Below the pieces are notes generated by a model, which worked only from the letters and a program-made list of their open reading frames with translations, made no database searches and had not been told where the DNA came from. Position numbers and translations under genes: made by a program. Shown piece after piece: positions 1 through 9,270 of a stretch of DNA of 48,713 nt (position 1 is the stretch's first letter; each line of letters starts with the position of its first letter). The stretch lies in assembly GCA_002327865.1 (NCBI GenBank), contig DCUQ01000044.1, positions 37,766 to 86,478 on the forward strand, given 5' to 3'. The stretch is from Syntrophaceae bacterium UBA2210 (GTDB lineage: Bacteria; Desulfobacterota; Syntrophia; Syntrophales; UBA2210).

Positions 1-35
1 GTAGGTCCCGGGTTCGAATCCCTGCTGGCGTACCA
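1..35 (+). tRNA. tRNA 3' fragment (5' part outside window)
   Basis: The window opens inside a tRNA. A T arm with the loop TTCGAAT at 13-19 is followed by the 3' acceptor strand and an encoded CCA at 33-35. The anticodon lies upstream of the window, so the isotype cannot be read; the variable-loop/T-arm sequence resembles tRNA-Arg, but this is only a guess. It lies 59 nt before tRNA-His, probably in one tRNA transcript. Confidence 0.85.
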
Positions 36-94
36 TAAATGGTTGCCTGTACACTTCCGATAAATCGGGACTGCCGGGGCATGTGAATATATGT

Positions 95-172
95 GGTGGG
101 TGTAGCTCAGTTGGTCAGAGTGCCTGGTTGTGGCCCAGGAGGTCGAGGGTTCAAGTCCCTTCACTCACCCCA
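95..172 (+). tRNA. tRNA-His (GTG)
   Basis: Complete cloverleaf. The extra G-1 at 95 faces the discriminator C at 169, the hallmark of tRNA-His. The acceptor stem is 96-102 paired with 162-168, including one G-U pair. The anticodon stem CCTGG/CCAGG (123-127/135-139) encloses a loop with anticodon GTG at 130-132. The T loop is TTCAAGT and CCA is encoded at 170-172. Confidence 0.97.
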
Positions 173-200
173 AGTTAATCCTAATTAAGTTAGGTGGTCA

Positions 201-236
201 TAATGAAAAGGCCCTTTGAAAGGGCCTTTTTCATTA
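201..236 (+). terminator. Rho-independent terminator of the tRNA cluster
   Basis: Strong inverted repeat: the arms TAATGAAAAGGCCC and GGGCCTTTTTCATTA flank a short loop, with a T run within the 3' arm. It lies 29 nt past tRNA-His. The symmetry would let it work in both directions, but only the plus-strand tRNA unit needs it. Confidence 0.9.
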
Positions 237-360
237 TAGAAGCATTATCAATTTTATAAATTTGGAAGCAGTTAATAGACCCCGCCTGAGTTATTTTTGT
301 CGATTTATTATAATAGAAATTTTTATTGTCGAGATTTCTGCTGTTGCTGTTCAAAAAATT

Positions 361-389
361 TTGACCTGAAAAGTCTGCTTTGATACACT
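361..389 (+). promoter_or_regulatory. Candidate sigma-70 promoter for the L,D-transpeptidase
   Basis: TTGACC at 361-366 and TACACT at 384-389 with exactly 17 nt between them, about 110 nt before the start codon at 500. The rest of the 327-nt gap after tRNA-His is AT-rich, and apart from the terminator at 201-236 I see no other structure in it. Confidence 0.5.
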
Positions 390-499
390 CCCTTCGTTGA
401 TTTTTATTGTTGCCATATCTTCGGAAATTTGAAGAAAACGTATGACTTATGTGGTTGACCGCGTCGAAAACACACTAATCTTTCAGTCCGGAGACTTAT

Positions 500-2170
500 A
501 TGCGTATCAGATTTATTGTTCTACTCCTGCTTATCTTCGGTGCCGCCGCCGCTCAAGCATCTTCCCGGAGTGCAGATGTAACGGATTCCATTCGCTCTAT
601 TCTGAACCGGGCCGAGCAGAACCGGGACATATATATCGGATGTGAGGGGATTCATGTCGGCGCTGATCTTATAGAATTTTATCAAAAACGATTTTTTAAG
701 CCGATATGGGTTGATGATGAAGGTCTCAATGAGCAGGGGAAGGCGTTTGCCGAAGTGTTGAGCCACGTCGAATACCACGGTTTTAATCCTGATGATTATC
801 ATCGCTCGTGCATAAACGAGTGGATCGATCACCAGAAGGCGGTTGCACTCGAGGGACCGCTGGTAGATGCGTACTATCCGGCCTTGATCGACATTCTCAT
901 GACGAACGCTTTTATGCTCTTCGGGTCCCATCTTGCGGCAGGAAAGGTAAACCCCGAACGCTTATATCCTCACTGGTTCCCGGAAAAACGCAAAGCGGAT
1001 ATTTTCGACATTTTGAACCGTTTGTCTAATGGTTTAACCCTCGACGAGGCGCTCAGACAGCTTGCACCGCCTTCTGCCGAGTACTGGCGCATGGTGGATG
1101 AGGCCGGTAGGCTGAAAACGATTATAGATAACGGCGGATGGCCGGTGCTGACTACATCGAAGACCTTGAAAAAGGGCAACAAGGGGGCATATGTCTCTCT
1201 GCTGTATGAGCGCCTGCGGGCGAGCGGAGACCTGGTTGTCCGTAAACGCATGAATAAAACAGTCTTCGATACGAATCTCGAAGCGGCTGTAAAAACATTC
1301 CAGATCCGTCATGGCCTGGAGGTGGACGGTATCGTCGGTCCCGAGACGCGAGAAGCGCTTAATGTATCCGCTCCGGAACGATGGCGACAGGTTGTGTTAA
1401 ACCTGGAGCGTTGGAGATGGCTTCCTCACCAGTGGGGGAATCGTCACATTATAGTGAATGTCCCCGCGTTTAGACTCGAAGCCTATAATAGCGATCAACT
1501 GCAGTTGGCCATGAAAGTTATTGTGGGAGAAGCCTACAAGGGAACGCCGGTATTCAGTGAAAGGATCAGTAGCATAGAGATCAATCCCTACTGGAATGTT
1601 CCCGACAGCATTACACTTTCGGAACTGTTGCCGGAGATCAAAAAAGATCCTGACTACTTGATTGAAAATCATTACGAACTGCTTTCGGGTTGGGGCAAAT
1701 CGGGCTCAGTTCGGGATCCGGCTTTGATCGAGTGGGAAAATATCGGTATCGAAAATTTTCCCGGGCGTCTGCGGCAGGTACCCGGTCCATGGAACAGTCT
1801 GGGGCGGATCAAATTCATGTTCCCGAACAGTTTCGACGTATATCTCCACGACACGCCGTACCGTAGTCTGTTCAGGAAGAGCAACAGGGCGCTCAGTCAC
1901 GGGTGCATCCGGGTGGGAAAGCCCGTAGAGTTGGCATTGTTTATCCTCCAGGATGATATTTACTGGACGCGGGAGCGTATCCTGTCTCTTATCGAAAGCG
2001 GTCAACGGCATATCATAGAAGTTTTCGATCCCTGCATGGTTCATGTTATGTATTGGACGTGCTGGGTCGGCAAGAACGGCGGAATTAATTTTCGAAATGA
2101 TATATACGATCACGATGAAATATTGTGGAATGCGCTCAAGGAAGTTCCGGAAAAGGAGAAACGGTTATAA
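500..2170 (+). CDS. L,D-transpeptidase, YcbB/LdtD type
   Basis: Periplasmic peptidoglycan cross-linking enzyme of 556 aa. It has a clear signal peptide (residues 1-20, hydrophobic core LLLLIFGAAAAQA). A YcbB-like N-terminal scaffold follows, then a peptidoglycan-binding module (about 230-290, ending VDGIVGPETREALN) and a C-terminal YkuD domain with the active-site motif SHGCIRV, in which His467 and Cys469 are the catalytic residues. Length and domain order match LdtD/YcbB (about 600 aa). The family forms 3-3 (L,D) cross-links and resists most beta-lactams other than carbapenems. The start is supported by GGAG at 490-493, 6 nt before ATG. It stands alone: the methyltransferase follows after 135 nt with its own ribosome-binding site. 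Confidence 0.93.
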   Translation: MRIRFIVLLLLIFGAAAAQASSRSADVTDSIRSILNRAEQNRDIYIGCEGIHVGADLIEFYQKRFFKPIWVDDEGLNEQGKAFAEVLSHVEYHGFNPDDYHRSCINEWIDHQKAVALEGPLVDAYYPALIDILMTNAFMLFGSHLAAGKVNPERLYPHWFPEKRKADIFDILNRLSNGLTLDEALRQLAPPSAEYWRMVDEAGRLKTIIDNGGWPVLTTSKTLKKGNKGAYVSLLYERLRASGDLVVRKRMNKTVFDTNLEAAVKTFQIRHGLEVDGIVGPETREALNVSAPERWRQVVLNLERWRWLPHQWGNRHIIVNVPAFRLEAYNSDQLQLAMKVIVGEAYKGTPVFSERISSIEINPYWNVPDSITLSELLPEIKKDPDYLIENHYELLSGWGKSGSVRDPALIEWENIGIENFPGRLRQVPGPWNSLGRIKFMFPNSFDVYLHDTPYRSLFRKSNRALSHGCIRVGKPVELALFILQDDIYWTRERILSLIESGQRHIIEVFDPCMVHVMYWTCWVGKNGGINFRNDIYDHDEILWNALKEVPEKEKRL

Positions 2171-2305
2171 GCGGTGCCTGCCCGTGAATATTTCCATAGA
2201 TTTCAATAGGATACTAAGAGATGGTTGAGCCGGTTCAAAGGTGCCGTGTCGAACCTGTTGCCTTTCTCTAGATAGTGAATTTATAGCAGCAAAAAGGATG
2301 TCATA

Positions 2306-3094
2306 ATGATAGATTCGGAAATGAAGCGGATAATCGAATATTTTGACAAACGTGTCTTTGATCATGGTGATACAGGATATTCTACTCTTTTTGATGACAA
2401 TATGCGCAGTCTCGAGATTGAGACTGTACGGAACTGGCTGACGGAGACAGACCAGGTACTTGATACTTTCTGTGGCAATGGTATCTCGACACTGGAATTC
2501 GCAACCCGTTGCAGGCAGATCGTTGGTTGTGACTTCTCCGAAGGGATGATTGCGTCGGCAAAGCGCAACCTCTCGAGTCGACGACCTCCCATAACGAATT
2601 TAACATTTGAGCATCGTAACATAATGGAAATAGACAACGCGTATATGCCGGGTCAATTCGATACTATTGTATCGATACGCGGTCTCATGATCCTTCCCAC
2701 TCGAGAGATGCAGAAAGAAGCCATTCTTAAGATTCATGGCTTGTTGCCAAAGAACGGCAAATTCATCTTCATCGAGGGATACCGTAACGGTCTGAATGTT
2801 ATCAATGAACTCAGAAAGCGGTTCTCTCTCAAACCCCTATCTGAGCCGTGGTTTAACAATTATTTCGAAGAACCTGAACTGAGTGATTTTCTCCATGACA
2901 AGTTCAATGTAAAGTATGAAAGAAACCTCGATATATATTTCCTCGTTTCCCGGGTTCTATATCCGGCGGCATGTCAGTCATCAGAACCCGAACCCAACAA
3001 TCTCTGCAATACGGTTGCAAGATTGCTTGTTCCGTACGCTGATACAGAGGCTGGGACCGCACTGCTTATTTGTCGATGCCTTGAGAAGAAGTAA
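2306..3094 (+). CDS. Class I SAM-dependent methyltransferase
   Basis: A 262-aa protein with a Rossmann methyltransferase core. Motif I is VLDTFCGNGIST (51-62), a slightly unusual variant with Cys-Gly-Asn in place of the common G-x-G-x-G. The acidic end of strand 2 is in GCDFSEGM (74-81), and a post-core loop carries FDTIVSIRGLM. This resembles Methyltransf_11/25 small-molecule enzymes such as the UbiE/COQ5 group. The substrate cannot be predicted. AAAGGATG about 7 nt upstream supports the ATG. It converges with the response regulator gene, with only 32 nt between stop codons and no evident terminator hairpin. Confidence 0.8.
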   Translation: MIDSEMKRIIEYFDKRVFDHGDTGYSTLFDDNMRSLEIETVRNWLTETDQVLDTFCGNGISTLEFATRCRQIVGCDFSEGMIASAKRNLSSRRPPITNLTFEHRNIMEIDNAYMPGQFDTIVSIRGLMILPTREMQKEAILKIHGLLPKNGKFIFIEGYRNGLNVINELRKRFSLKPLSEPWFNNYFEEPELSDFLHDKFNVKYERNLDIYFLVSRVLYPAACQSSEPEPNNLCNTVARLLVPYADTEAGTALLICRCLEKK

Positions 3095-3126
3095 TTTGTT
3101 AACAAGGTATTTTGCCGTGATATGAC

Positions 3127-4503
3127 TTATTTCATGTCTTTCTTTCGAAGGTTGTATTTTATCATTTTCAGTTGAAGCCCCTTCCTGCTGAGGCCGAGCT
3201 TTATGGCTGCTTTGCTGATATTTCTGTTACATTCTTCCAGAATCTTTACGATCATGCTTTTTTCCAGTTCCTCAGTCTTGTCTTTGACGGTATCCCATAG
3301 TGTTCCTTCCGTTTTTCCGCCGGCGGACGTTTCAGCCATTGCGGCTACGTGAATCTCCGGGGGGATGTCATCAAGGGTGATCGTATTTCCTGAGGCCAGC
3401 AGCACCAGTCTTTCCATCAGATTTTCCAGTTCCCTTATATTACCCGGCCAGCTGTAGCGTGAAAAAAGTTTTCTTACCCGCGAATCGACGCGTTTTACCC
3501 CGCGGTCGAGCTTTTTATTGAACACATCGAGAAAATAGTCGGTAAGTCGCTCTATATCACCCTTTCTTTCCCTGAGGGGAGGGAGTTCTATGGGCACAAC
3601 ATTTAACCTGTAGTATAAATCTTCCCTGAATCTCCCTTCCTGTACTTCCTGCAGGAGATCTTTATTTGTTGCCGTAATAAGCCTGACGTCGACTTTTATT
3701 GTCTGAAGGCCTCCGACTCTCTCAAATTCCTGTTCCTGTATCACTCTGAGTATCTTTGCCTGCATATCCATAGGCAGATCGCCGATCTCATCGAGAAAGA
3801 GGGTGCCGGTATCGGCCAGTTCAAATCTGCCCGGTTTTTTATTCACCGCGCCCGTGAAAGCGCCTTTTTCAAATCCGAAGAGTTCGCTCTCCATCAGGTT
3901 TTTAGCGATAGCTACACAATTGATTTTGATGAACGGATTGTTAATTCGCGGACTGTTCATATGGATAGCGCGGGCCAGAAGTTCTTTGCCCGTGCCTGTC
4001 TCTCCGGTGATCAGAACTGTTGTTGTAGTCGGGGCCACTTTTTCGACAAGCCCGTATATTTCGACCATGCGTTTACTGGAGCCGATAATTTCGCCCTGAT
4101 CCGTTTTCTTCGACGATGAAACAAGTTCGTTCTTATTCAGCGTCCTCGTTTTAAATGCCTTTTTTATAATGTTTTTGAGCTCATCCTGATCAAAAGGCTT
4201 CGTGATGTAATCGAAAGCCCCGCTCTTCAGTGCTTCCACCGCTGTCTCGACGGTACCGTGCGCGGTGATAATAATGACGGGTATGGAAGGATAATCCGCT
4301 TCTATTCTGCTCAAGAGGCCGAGACCGTCGAGCCGGGGCATTTTCAGATCCGTTACGACAACGGCAACATCACCGTTTTTTAATACATTAAGCGCCTCAC
4401 GGCCGTCAGACGCCGTAACGACATCATACCGTTCTTTCTTGAGCATGGCTTCCAGAACGAGAAGCATGTTTAATTCGTCATCAACTATCAGTATCTTTTC
4501 CAT
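3127..4503 (-). CDS. Sigma-54-dependent response regulator (NtrC/AtoC family)
   Basis: A 458-aa three-domain activator. The receiver domain (1-120) has the acidic pair Asp8/Asp9, phospho-acceptor Asp52 in VVTDLKMP and the conserved Lys in YITKPF. The AAA+ domain has Walker A GETGTGKE and an intact GAFTGA loop, the element that contacts sigma-54. The C-terminal Fis-type helix-turn-helix contains NISKAAIKLGLSRKGLQLKM. All residues needed for phosphorylation and for activation of sigma-54 holoenzyme are present. It follows its kinase by 109 nt in the same direction, forming a two-component pair. A -24/-12 promoter at 6333-6348, in front of the fatty-acid-like operon, is the most obvious local target; this is an inference. 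Confidence 0.95.
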   Translation of the reverse strand: MEKILIVDDELNMLLVLEAMLKKERYDVVTASDGREALNVLKNGDVAVVVTDLKMPRLDGLGLLSRIEADYPSIPVIIITAHGTVETAVEALKSGAFDYITKPFDQDELKNIIKKAFKTRTLNKNELVSSSKKTDQGEIIGSSKRMVEIYGLVEKVAPTTTTVLITGETGTGKELLARAIHMNSPRINNPFIKINCVAIAKNLMESELFGFEKGAFTGAVNKKPGRFELADTGTLFLDEIGDLPMDMQAKILRVIQEQEFERVGGLQTIKVDVRLITATNKDLLQEVQEGRFREDLYYRLNVVPIELPPLRERKGDIERLTDYFLDVFNKKLDRGVKRVDSRVRKLFSRYSWPGNIRELENLMERLVLLASGNTITLDDIPPEIHVAAMAETSAGGKTEGTLWDTVKDKTEELEKSMIVKILEECNRNISKAAIKLGLSRKGLQLKMIKYNLRKKDMK

Positions 4504-4612
4504 GATTTATTCTATACCCGGTTCCCCTTTTTTTTACAGGCGTGGACTCGCCGCACCTTGAATAACTATTATGGGATTTGTTTCCTGTCAAGATAATCAC
4601 TGTACAGGCAGA

Positions 4613-6127
4613 TTAAATCCTTATAAAAAAGGTCGTCCCCTCGCCGGGAACCGATTCGAGATCGATGGTGCCGCCATGACTTTTTATAATCCGTTGACAC
4701 ACCGGAAGACCTAATCCGGTCCCCTTTTTCTTAGTGGTAAAGAAGGGTTTGAAAATATTTCCCATATCTTTCTCTTCTATTCCGGAACCTGTGTCGCTCA
4801 CGGTGATCTCTATCTTTTTGGTTTCGTCGTTTTCAATCCTGGCTGTCGTAAGGCGCAAAACGCCTCCATCGGGCATTGCTTCAATCCCGTTCAGCGTCAT
4901 ATTGAGGATAACCTGTATCATTTGTTCTCCGTCTATCTTGATGGCCGGCAGCCCTGCGGAAAGATTTTCTTCGATAACGACATTTTCCGGCAATCCGGCA
5001 GTTTTGACGAGCGATACCACCCTGGCGATAATACGGTTTACATCCTGATTAGTTGCATCTATTGAATGCGGCCTCGCGTAATTGAGAAATTGTGACATGA
5101 CTCCGTTCAGCCTGTCCGTTTCCTCGACGATTACGTCGAGAAGTTTCTGATTCTGAGGGAATTCCGTTTCAGATTTGAGATACTGTGCCGCACCCTTGAT
5201 AGCCCCCAGCGGATTTCGTATTTCGTGAGCGAGACCGGTTGCCATCTCTTCCAGAAGCATGGACTTTTCTTTCTCTACTTCTTCGTCGAGAGAATAGAGA
5301 GATATGGCAACGTCGCTCCTGCCTTCGAAAAAAATATGCGCCGCGGCTTTTTTCAGAAGCATTTTGACAGGGTCGATAAAGATGACGATGATGAAAGACG
5401 CCATCAAAACACTGTTTAGCAAACCGCCTGAATTTTTCCCGAAGAGACTGATAACGAAATAAAAGGTAATAGTAGCAAAGATTACGAGAGCAAAGACAAT
5501 AAGCGCCCTGACCATGATCTCATGAATCTCCGGCATGCGGTGGTGGGTTATGATTATAAGCGTAAAATAGATCAGCGCGGCTATCGCTATATTGGACAGT
5601 GGCGGCATGGCGCTGCCGTAGTAATGAAATATATCGGAAATGCTCAAAATGACGGTCAGAGCGCAGGCAATCGCTGTGTAGATCATCCCCTTTCTTCCCA
5701 CGCCCGGCGTTTCTTTCTTGATAGAGTCGATCAGCACTGCGTAACAGTAAATCAGGGCAGCGCCATTGTACAGATAGATAATGATACCCATATATGGCCA
5801 TTTGTATCCGGATGTGAAGAGAAATGCCGTGAGTAAGAGACTGACGAGCGTGCCCGCCAGGATGACTCTTTTTGAAAAAAGTTTCTTCCTGTTCAGGAAT
5901 ATCCGGCAGAAGGCGGCCAGGAAGGGAGGAATTGCCAGTGCACCGATATAGCTGACTATTTTCCATGCATAGGCATTAAATATCTCATAGGAAAATGCTC
6001 CGGCTTTTTGAAAAAACAGGGCTAGACACACGAGTGCGAAGGTCTGGTGAGCAGGGATCTTCATTTTCTTGATGAGCAGAGAAATGGCGATTGTAAGGCT
6101 TATTGCCGCCAGCGCGAAGGTTTCCAT
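4613..6127 (-). CDS. Membrane sensor histidine kinase, partner of the sigma-54 regulator
   Basis: A 504-aa kinase. The first 270 or so residues hold eight or nine hydrophobic segments with very short loops and no recognisable periplasmic domain, so the signal is probably sensed in or at the membrane. A HisKA domain follows with His301 in LAHEIRNPLGAIKG, then HATPase_c with N box QVILNMTLNGIEAM, G1 box DTGSGIEE, F box FKPFF and G2 box GTGLGLP. The architecture resembles NtrB-like kinases that partner sigma-54 activators. TAGGA precedes the ATG. It is transcribed divergently from the acyl-CoA dehydrogenase gene across a 317-nt regulatory region. A membrane-embedded sensor beside a lipid pathway could report membrane state, but this is speculation. 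Confidence 0.92.
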   Translation of the reverse strand: METFALAAISLTIAISLLIKKMKIPAHQTFALVCLALFFQKAGAFSYEIFNAYAWKIVSYIGALAIPPFLAAFCRIFLNRKKLFSKRVILAGTLVSLLLTAFLFTSGYKWPYMGIIIYLYNGAALIYCYAVLIDSIKKETPGVGRKGMIYTAIACALTVILSISDIFHYYGSAMPPLSNIAIAALIYFTLIIITHHRMPEIHEIMVRALIVFALVIFATITFYFVISLFGKNSGGLLNSVLMASFIIVIFIDPVKMLLKKAAAHIFFEGRSDVAISLYSLDEEVEKEKSMLLEEMATGLAHEIRNPLGAIKGAAQYLKSETEFPQNQKLLDVIVEETDRLNGVMSQFLNYARPHSIDATNQDVNRIIARVVSLVKTAGLPENVVIEENLSAGLPAIKIDGEQMIQVILNMTLNGIEAMPDGGVLRLTTARIENDETKKIEITVSDTGSGIEEKDMGNIFKPFFTTKKKGTGLGLPVCQRIIKSHGGTIDLESVPGEGTTFFIRI

Positions 6128-6278
6128 GGATTCCTACCATCCGTGATTTTCAGGTAGCCGATGATATAGGCAAACAAACTGCAAGTCAAGTTAACAGAGG
6201 AGCGTATTGCGTACAACAGTACCAACTGCGAACAAAACTACGCACTTTAAGGGGAGATTCCGTCCGGCGGTCATGTCA

Positions 6279-6290
6279 GGCATGCATGCC
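6279..6290. promoter_or_regulatory. 12-bp perfect palindrome, candidate activator site
   Basis: GGCATGCATGCC is a perfect 12-bp palindrome 43 nt upstream of the -24 element at 6333, or roughly position -70 to -80 from the expected start site. That is within the range used by NtrC-type activators. It lies in the divergent region between the kinase gene and the lipid operon. No second copy was noticed in the region, so the assignment is tentative. Confidence 0.3.
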
Positions 6291-6332
6291 GATTTACAGT
6301 GTATTCAGCTAGTTGTGCTTTTTGATTGTTTC

Positions 6333-6348
6333 TGGCATGGATAATGCT
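6333..6348 (+). promoter_or_regulatory. Candidate sigma-54 (-24/-12) promoter
   Basis: TGGCATGGATAATGCT matches the sigma-54 consensus TGGCACG-N4-TTGCW. GG is at 6334-6335 and GC at 6346-6347, with the correct spacing of one helical turn; the clear deviations are T for C at the sixth base and A for T just before TGC. Transcription would begin near 6359, giving an 85-nt leader before the ATG at 6445. The sigma-54 activator gene lies immediately upstream on the opposite strand. Confidence 0.55.
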
Positions 6349-6444
6349 TTTATCAAGTGTACAGAGTGGTTTGCTTAATAAGCGATCGAATATGGAACCG
6401 GAATTTGACAATACGGACAGTTAGCGACTCTAGGAGAATGATGT

Positions 6445-7644
6445 ATGGATTATAAGCTTGGCGATGATCAGCAGATGTATATCGACATGGTACGGAAGTT
6501 TGTTAAAAATGAAGTCACACCGAAGATTATGGATCTGGAAAAAACGCACGCTTTTCCCATTAATATAATCGAAAAAGCGTGGGAGACCGGGATGTTGAAT
6601 CTTTCAATCCCCGAATCGGTGAAAGGGTATAACATAGATGACATTTCCGCGGCGTTGATCATCAGGGAATTGTCATACGGGGATACGGGCATTTCCACGT
6701 CGGCCATGTGCAATGATCTTGCAAACGTCGTAATCGCGCAGCACGGAACAGAGGAGCAGCAGAATGCCTTTCTCCTTCCCTTTGTCGAAGCCCCCATTAT
6801 CTCATCGTTCTGTCTGACCGAGCCGGGCGCGGGTTCCGATAACTCGGCCATGAGAACATTCATGAGAAAACGTGACGATGGAAAATATGTTCTAAACGGA
6901 GAAAAAGCTTTCATTACCAACGCTTCGTACGCCTCACAATTTACGGTATTCTGCAAGGTTGGAAAACCAGGCAGTCTCCTCATGGCCTGTGTCGTTATCC
7001 CGTACGATTCTATTCGCAACGGCGAAATAGTGACGCAGCCTTCCGGCGCGAGAGAAATCACTCTTTCCACAGGGGGTACTGTAATAACGGGAAAACCCGA
7101 AGATAAACTCGGCCAGTGCCTCTCGAATACGGCGACGGTCAAGTTCGAGGAAGTTGTTATCGAAGAAAATCAGATTATCGGAAACAGAAGACTCGGTTTC
7201 AGCTATATCATTGATGTGCTCGACTATGCGCGACCCATGATTGCGGCCATCGGAGTCGGTCTTGCGAAACGGGCGCTGGACTTGACGCTCGAATATACGA
7301 AGGAGCGTAAACAGTTCGGACAGCGGATCTGCGATATTCCTGTCGCGAGAGACATGCTGGTCAATATGTGGAAACGGGTAGAGTTGGCCGATCTGGCCCT
7401 GATGAAGGCCGCATTCAAGGTCAGTCAGAAGGACGAAGACAGAGGCATGTATGCTTCTCTGGCTAAAAACGCCGCAGCCGAAGCGGCTCTTTTCTGCAGC
7501 AAAGAAGGACTCCATCTGCACGGGGGGTACGGATTCATGTCGGAATATGAGATCTCGAAACTGGCGCGTGACGCTCATATCATCGACATATACGAGGGAG
7601 TCAGAGAGGTTCAGGATATGATTATAGGACGGGAGTTGGTGTAA
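6445..7644 (+). CDS. Acyl-CoA dehydrogenase-like flavoprotein
   Basis: A 399-aa FAD enzyme of the acyl-CoA dehydrogenase family, full length. It shows FCLTEPGAGSDNSAM (substrate/FAD region), NGEKAFITNAS, the FAD-contact block RKQFGQRICDIPVARD and LHLHGGYGF. Catalytic-base Glu384 is in IYEGVREVQ near the C terminus. Members introduce or, with suitable electron donors, remove a 2,3 double bond of an acyl thioester. Here it heads the fatty-acid-like operon and is followed after 1 nt by the KAS III gene. As the only obvious redox partner for enoyl chemistry in the cluster, it may desaturate the growing or starter acyl chain or act in place of an enoyl reductase. Electron-transfer genes are not nearby. 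Confidence 0.9.
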   Translation: MDYKLGDDQQMYIDMVRKFVKNEVTPKIMDLEKTHAFPINIIEKAWETGMLNLSIPESVKGYNIDDISAALIIRELSYGDTGISTSAMCNDLANVVIAQHGTEEQQNAFLLPFVEAPIISSFCLTEPGAGSDNSAMRTFMRKRDDGKYVLNGEKAFITNASYASQFTVFCKVGKPGSLLMACVVIPYDSIRNGEIVTQPSGAREITLSTGGTVITGKPEDKLGQCLSNTATVKFEEVVIEENQIIGNRRLGFSYIIDVLDYARPMIAAIGVGLAKRALDLTLEYTKERKQFGQRICDIPVARDMLVNMWKRVELADLALMKAAFKVSQKDEDRGMYASLAKNAAAEAALFCSKEGLHLHGGYGFMSEYEISKLARDAHIIDIYEGVREVQDMIIGRELV

Positions 7645-7645
7645 A

Positions 7646-8632
7646 ATGCTGTATCTTCACGGATTAGGTCATTTTCATCCCGGGAACGTGATAACCAACC
7701 AGTTCTTGCAGGAACTGGACATCGGGAGCAGCGAAGAGTGGATCCTTGAACGGGTAGGTGTGCAAGCCCGTCGTACGACACTTCCTCTGGATTATATAAA
7801 GACGACAAAAAATAAGGATCTGAGGGCCGCTATGGAGGCCTGTGAATATACGAATGCCCGGATGGGAGGTCTTGCGGCCCGCCTGGCGATGGAAAGAGCA
7901 GGGTTGAGACCCGGAGATATAGGGATGGTTATCTCCGGAAGTTCCGCATCCGATCACATAACGCCGGCCGAGGCGGCCACTGTAGCGTCGGAAATAGGTA
8001 TCGACGTTCCCTGTTTCGATCTGAATTCCGCATGCTCTACCTTCGGGGTACAGCTGAAGCTTCTCTCCGACATGAAGCCGGAGGCGCTTCCTCCCTATGT
8101 ACTGGTTGTCAATCCGGAAAGTTTAACGCGGGTCGTAGATTATTCCGACCGGAGGACTGCCCCTCTATTCGGCGATGGAACCAGCGCCGCGATCGTTTCC
8201 GCTTCCGTTCCTTCAAAGATGGTATTCGAAGCGTTCTTTTCCGATTCGAATCCGCTGTCGTGGGACAAAGTGAGTATCCCCCGTTTGAAGCATTTCGGAC
8301 AGGATGGACGGGCTGTCCAGGGGTTTGCCATACGCAGGACTACCGAATCACTAAAAAAACTGCAGGAAGCTTACCCGGTAAACTCCGGCAGATTCAAATT
8401 CATAGGGCACCAGGCAAACTACGGAATGTTGAAGACCGTATGCGAGCGGTGCGGTCTGGCCGAAGAGGATCACTGGCATAATGTGGTCGATTACGGCAAC
8501 ACCGGGGGGTCGAGTGCTCCATGTGTGCTGAGCCAGAACTGGGAGAGCTTAACTCCCGGGAAACACATAGCTTTAATAATGGTCGGTTCGGGGCTTACCT
8601 GGGCCCGCACGATGCTGAAGATCCTGGAATGA
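7646..8632 (+). CDS. 3-oxoacyl-ACP synthase III-like (KAS III)
   Basis: A 328-aa thiolase-fold enzyme. The complete Cys-His-Asn triad of FabH enzymes is present: Cys130 in NSACSTFG, His255 in GHQAN and Asn285 in YGNTGGSS. Length equals E. coli FabH (317 aa). FabH enzymes start acyl chains by condensing an acyl-CoA with malonyl-ACP; related enzymes accept unusual starters or act as esterases. Its position 1 nt after the dehydrogenase implies translational coupling and suggests that the dehydrogenase makes or modifies the starter. The N terminus starts at once into the fold (MLYLHGLGHFHPG) and departs from housekeeping FabH, supporting a specialised role. Confidence 0.9.
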   Translation: MLYLHGLGHFHPGNVITNQFLQELDIGSSEEWILERVGVQARRTTLPLDYIKTTKNKDLRAAMEACEYTNARMGGLAARLAMERAGLRPGDIGMVISGSSASDHITPAEAATVASEIGIDVPCFDLNSACSTFGVQLKLLSDMKPEALPPYVLVVNPESLTRVVDYSDRRTAPLFGDGTSAAIVSASVPSKMVFEAFFSDSNPLSWDKVSIPRLKHFGQDGRAVQGFAIRRTTESLKKLQEAYPVNSGRFKFIGHQANYGMLKTVCERCGLAEEDHWHNVVDYGNTGGSSAPCVLSQNWESLTPGKHIALIMVGSGLTWARTMLKILE

Positions 8633-8673
8633 GATTTTGTTCTTTAAATTTACGGAACCTGATGTGAAAAATT

Positions 8674-9270
8674 ATGAAATATGCTGAATTTATGCAGAAG
8701 GAACGCTTCGAACTGGACGAGTTGATCGCTTTTGCTTACGGAAGGCTGGTTGAAGATCCTCCTGATGATTTCGATGCCCGGCTTCCCGCACCCCCTTTTC
8801 TTATGGTGGATACCATTCTTTCGTTAGAGAATAACGGGCGAAGAGGGTCGATCGTTGCCGAACAGGACATCCGGATTGATGCCTGGTATTTTCAATGTCA
8901 CATGCCCGGAGACCCCGTACAGCCTGGTTGTCTTTGCGTGGACGCGATCTGGCAGTTGCTGGGTTTCTACTGCAGCTGGAAAGGGGGACTCGGCGGCGGC
9001 AGGGCGCTGGGTTGCGAGGAAATAATCTTCAATGGACAGATACGTCCTTATAATAAAAAGGTTCGTTATGAAGTGGATATAAGGCGGTTTACGCAACTGA
9101 AAGATTCAGGTTCATGCATAGTAATCGGAGACGGTAAGCTTTTTGTGGACGATGAACTGATCATGACGATCAAAAATGCCCGTACCGGAATTTTCAAGGG
9201 GATTGTCTATTCCGATTATCCGAAACAATCATTCAATTCCAGGGGAGGAGTTTCAAAGAGGGTGGTATGA
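8674..9270 (+). CDS. FabA-like 3-hydroxyacyl-ACP dehydratase
   Basis: A 198-aa hot-dog protein with the FabA signature. Active-site His76 is in FQCHMPGDP and Asp90 is in PGCLCVDAIWQLLGFY, matching His70 and Asp84 of E. coli FabA. The downstream GRALGCEEIIFNGQIRP also follows FabA. Classical FabA dehydrates 3-hydroxydecanoyl-ACP and isomerises trans-2 to cis-3, starting unsaturated fatty acid synthesis. The protein is about 25 residues longer than E. coli FabA at the two ends. It lies 41 nt after KAS III and overlaps fabG by 4 nt (ATGA). A separate FabZ-like dehydratase two genes on suggests the two act at different chain lengths or one is an isomerase. Confidence 0.92.
   Translation: MKYAEFMQKERFELDELIAFAYGRLVEDPPDDFDARLPAPPFLMVDTILSLENNGRRGSIVAEQDIRIDAWYFQCHMPGDPVQPGCLCVDAIWQLLGFYCSWKGGLGGGRALGCEEIIFNGQIRPYNKKVRYEVDIRRFTQLKDSGSCIVIGDGKLFVDDELIMTIKNARTGIFKGIVYSDYPKQSFNSRGGVSKRVV

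Noticed and set aside
442..645. Short plus-strand open frame overlapping the L,D-transpeptidase start
   Set aside because: It lies in another frame of a clear gene with signal peptide and ribosome-binding site; its translation has no protein-like features.
6468..7142. 224-codon antisense frame within the acyl-CoA dehydrogenase gene
   Set aside because: Shadow of a well-conserved enzyme; composition typical of antisense translation.
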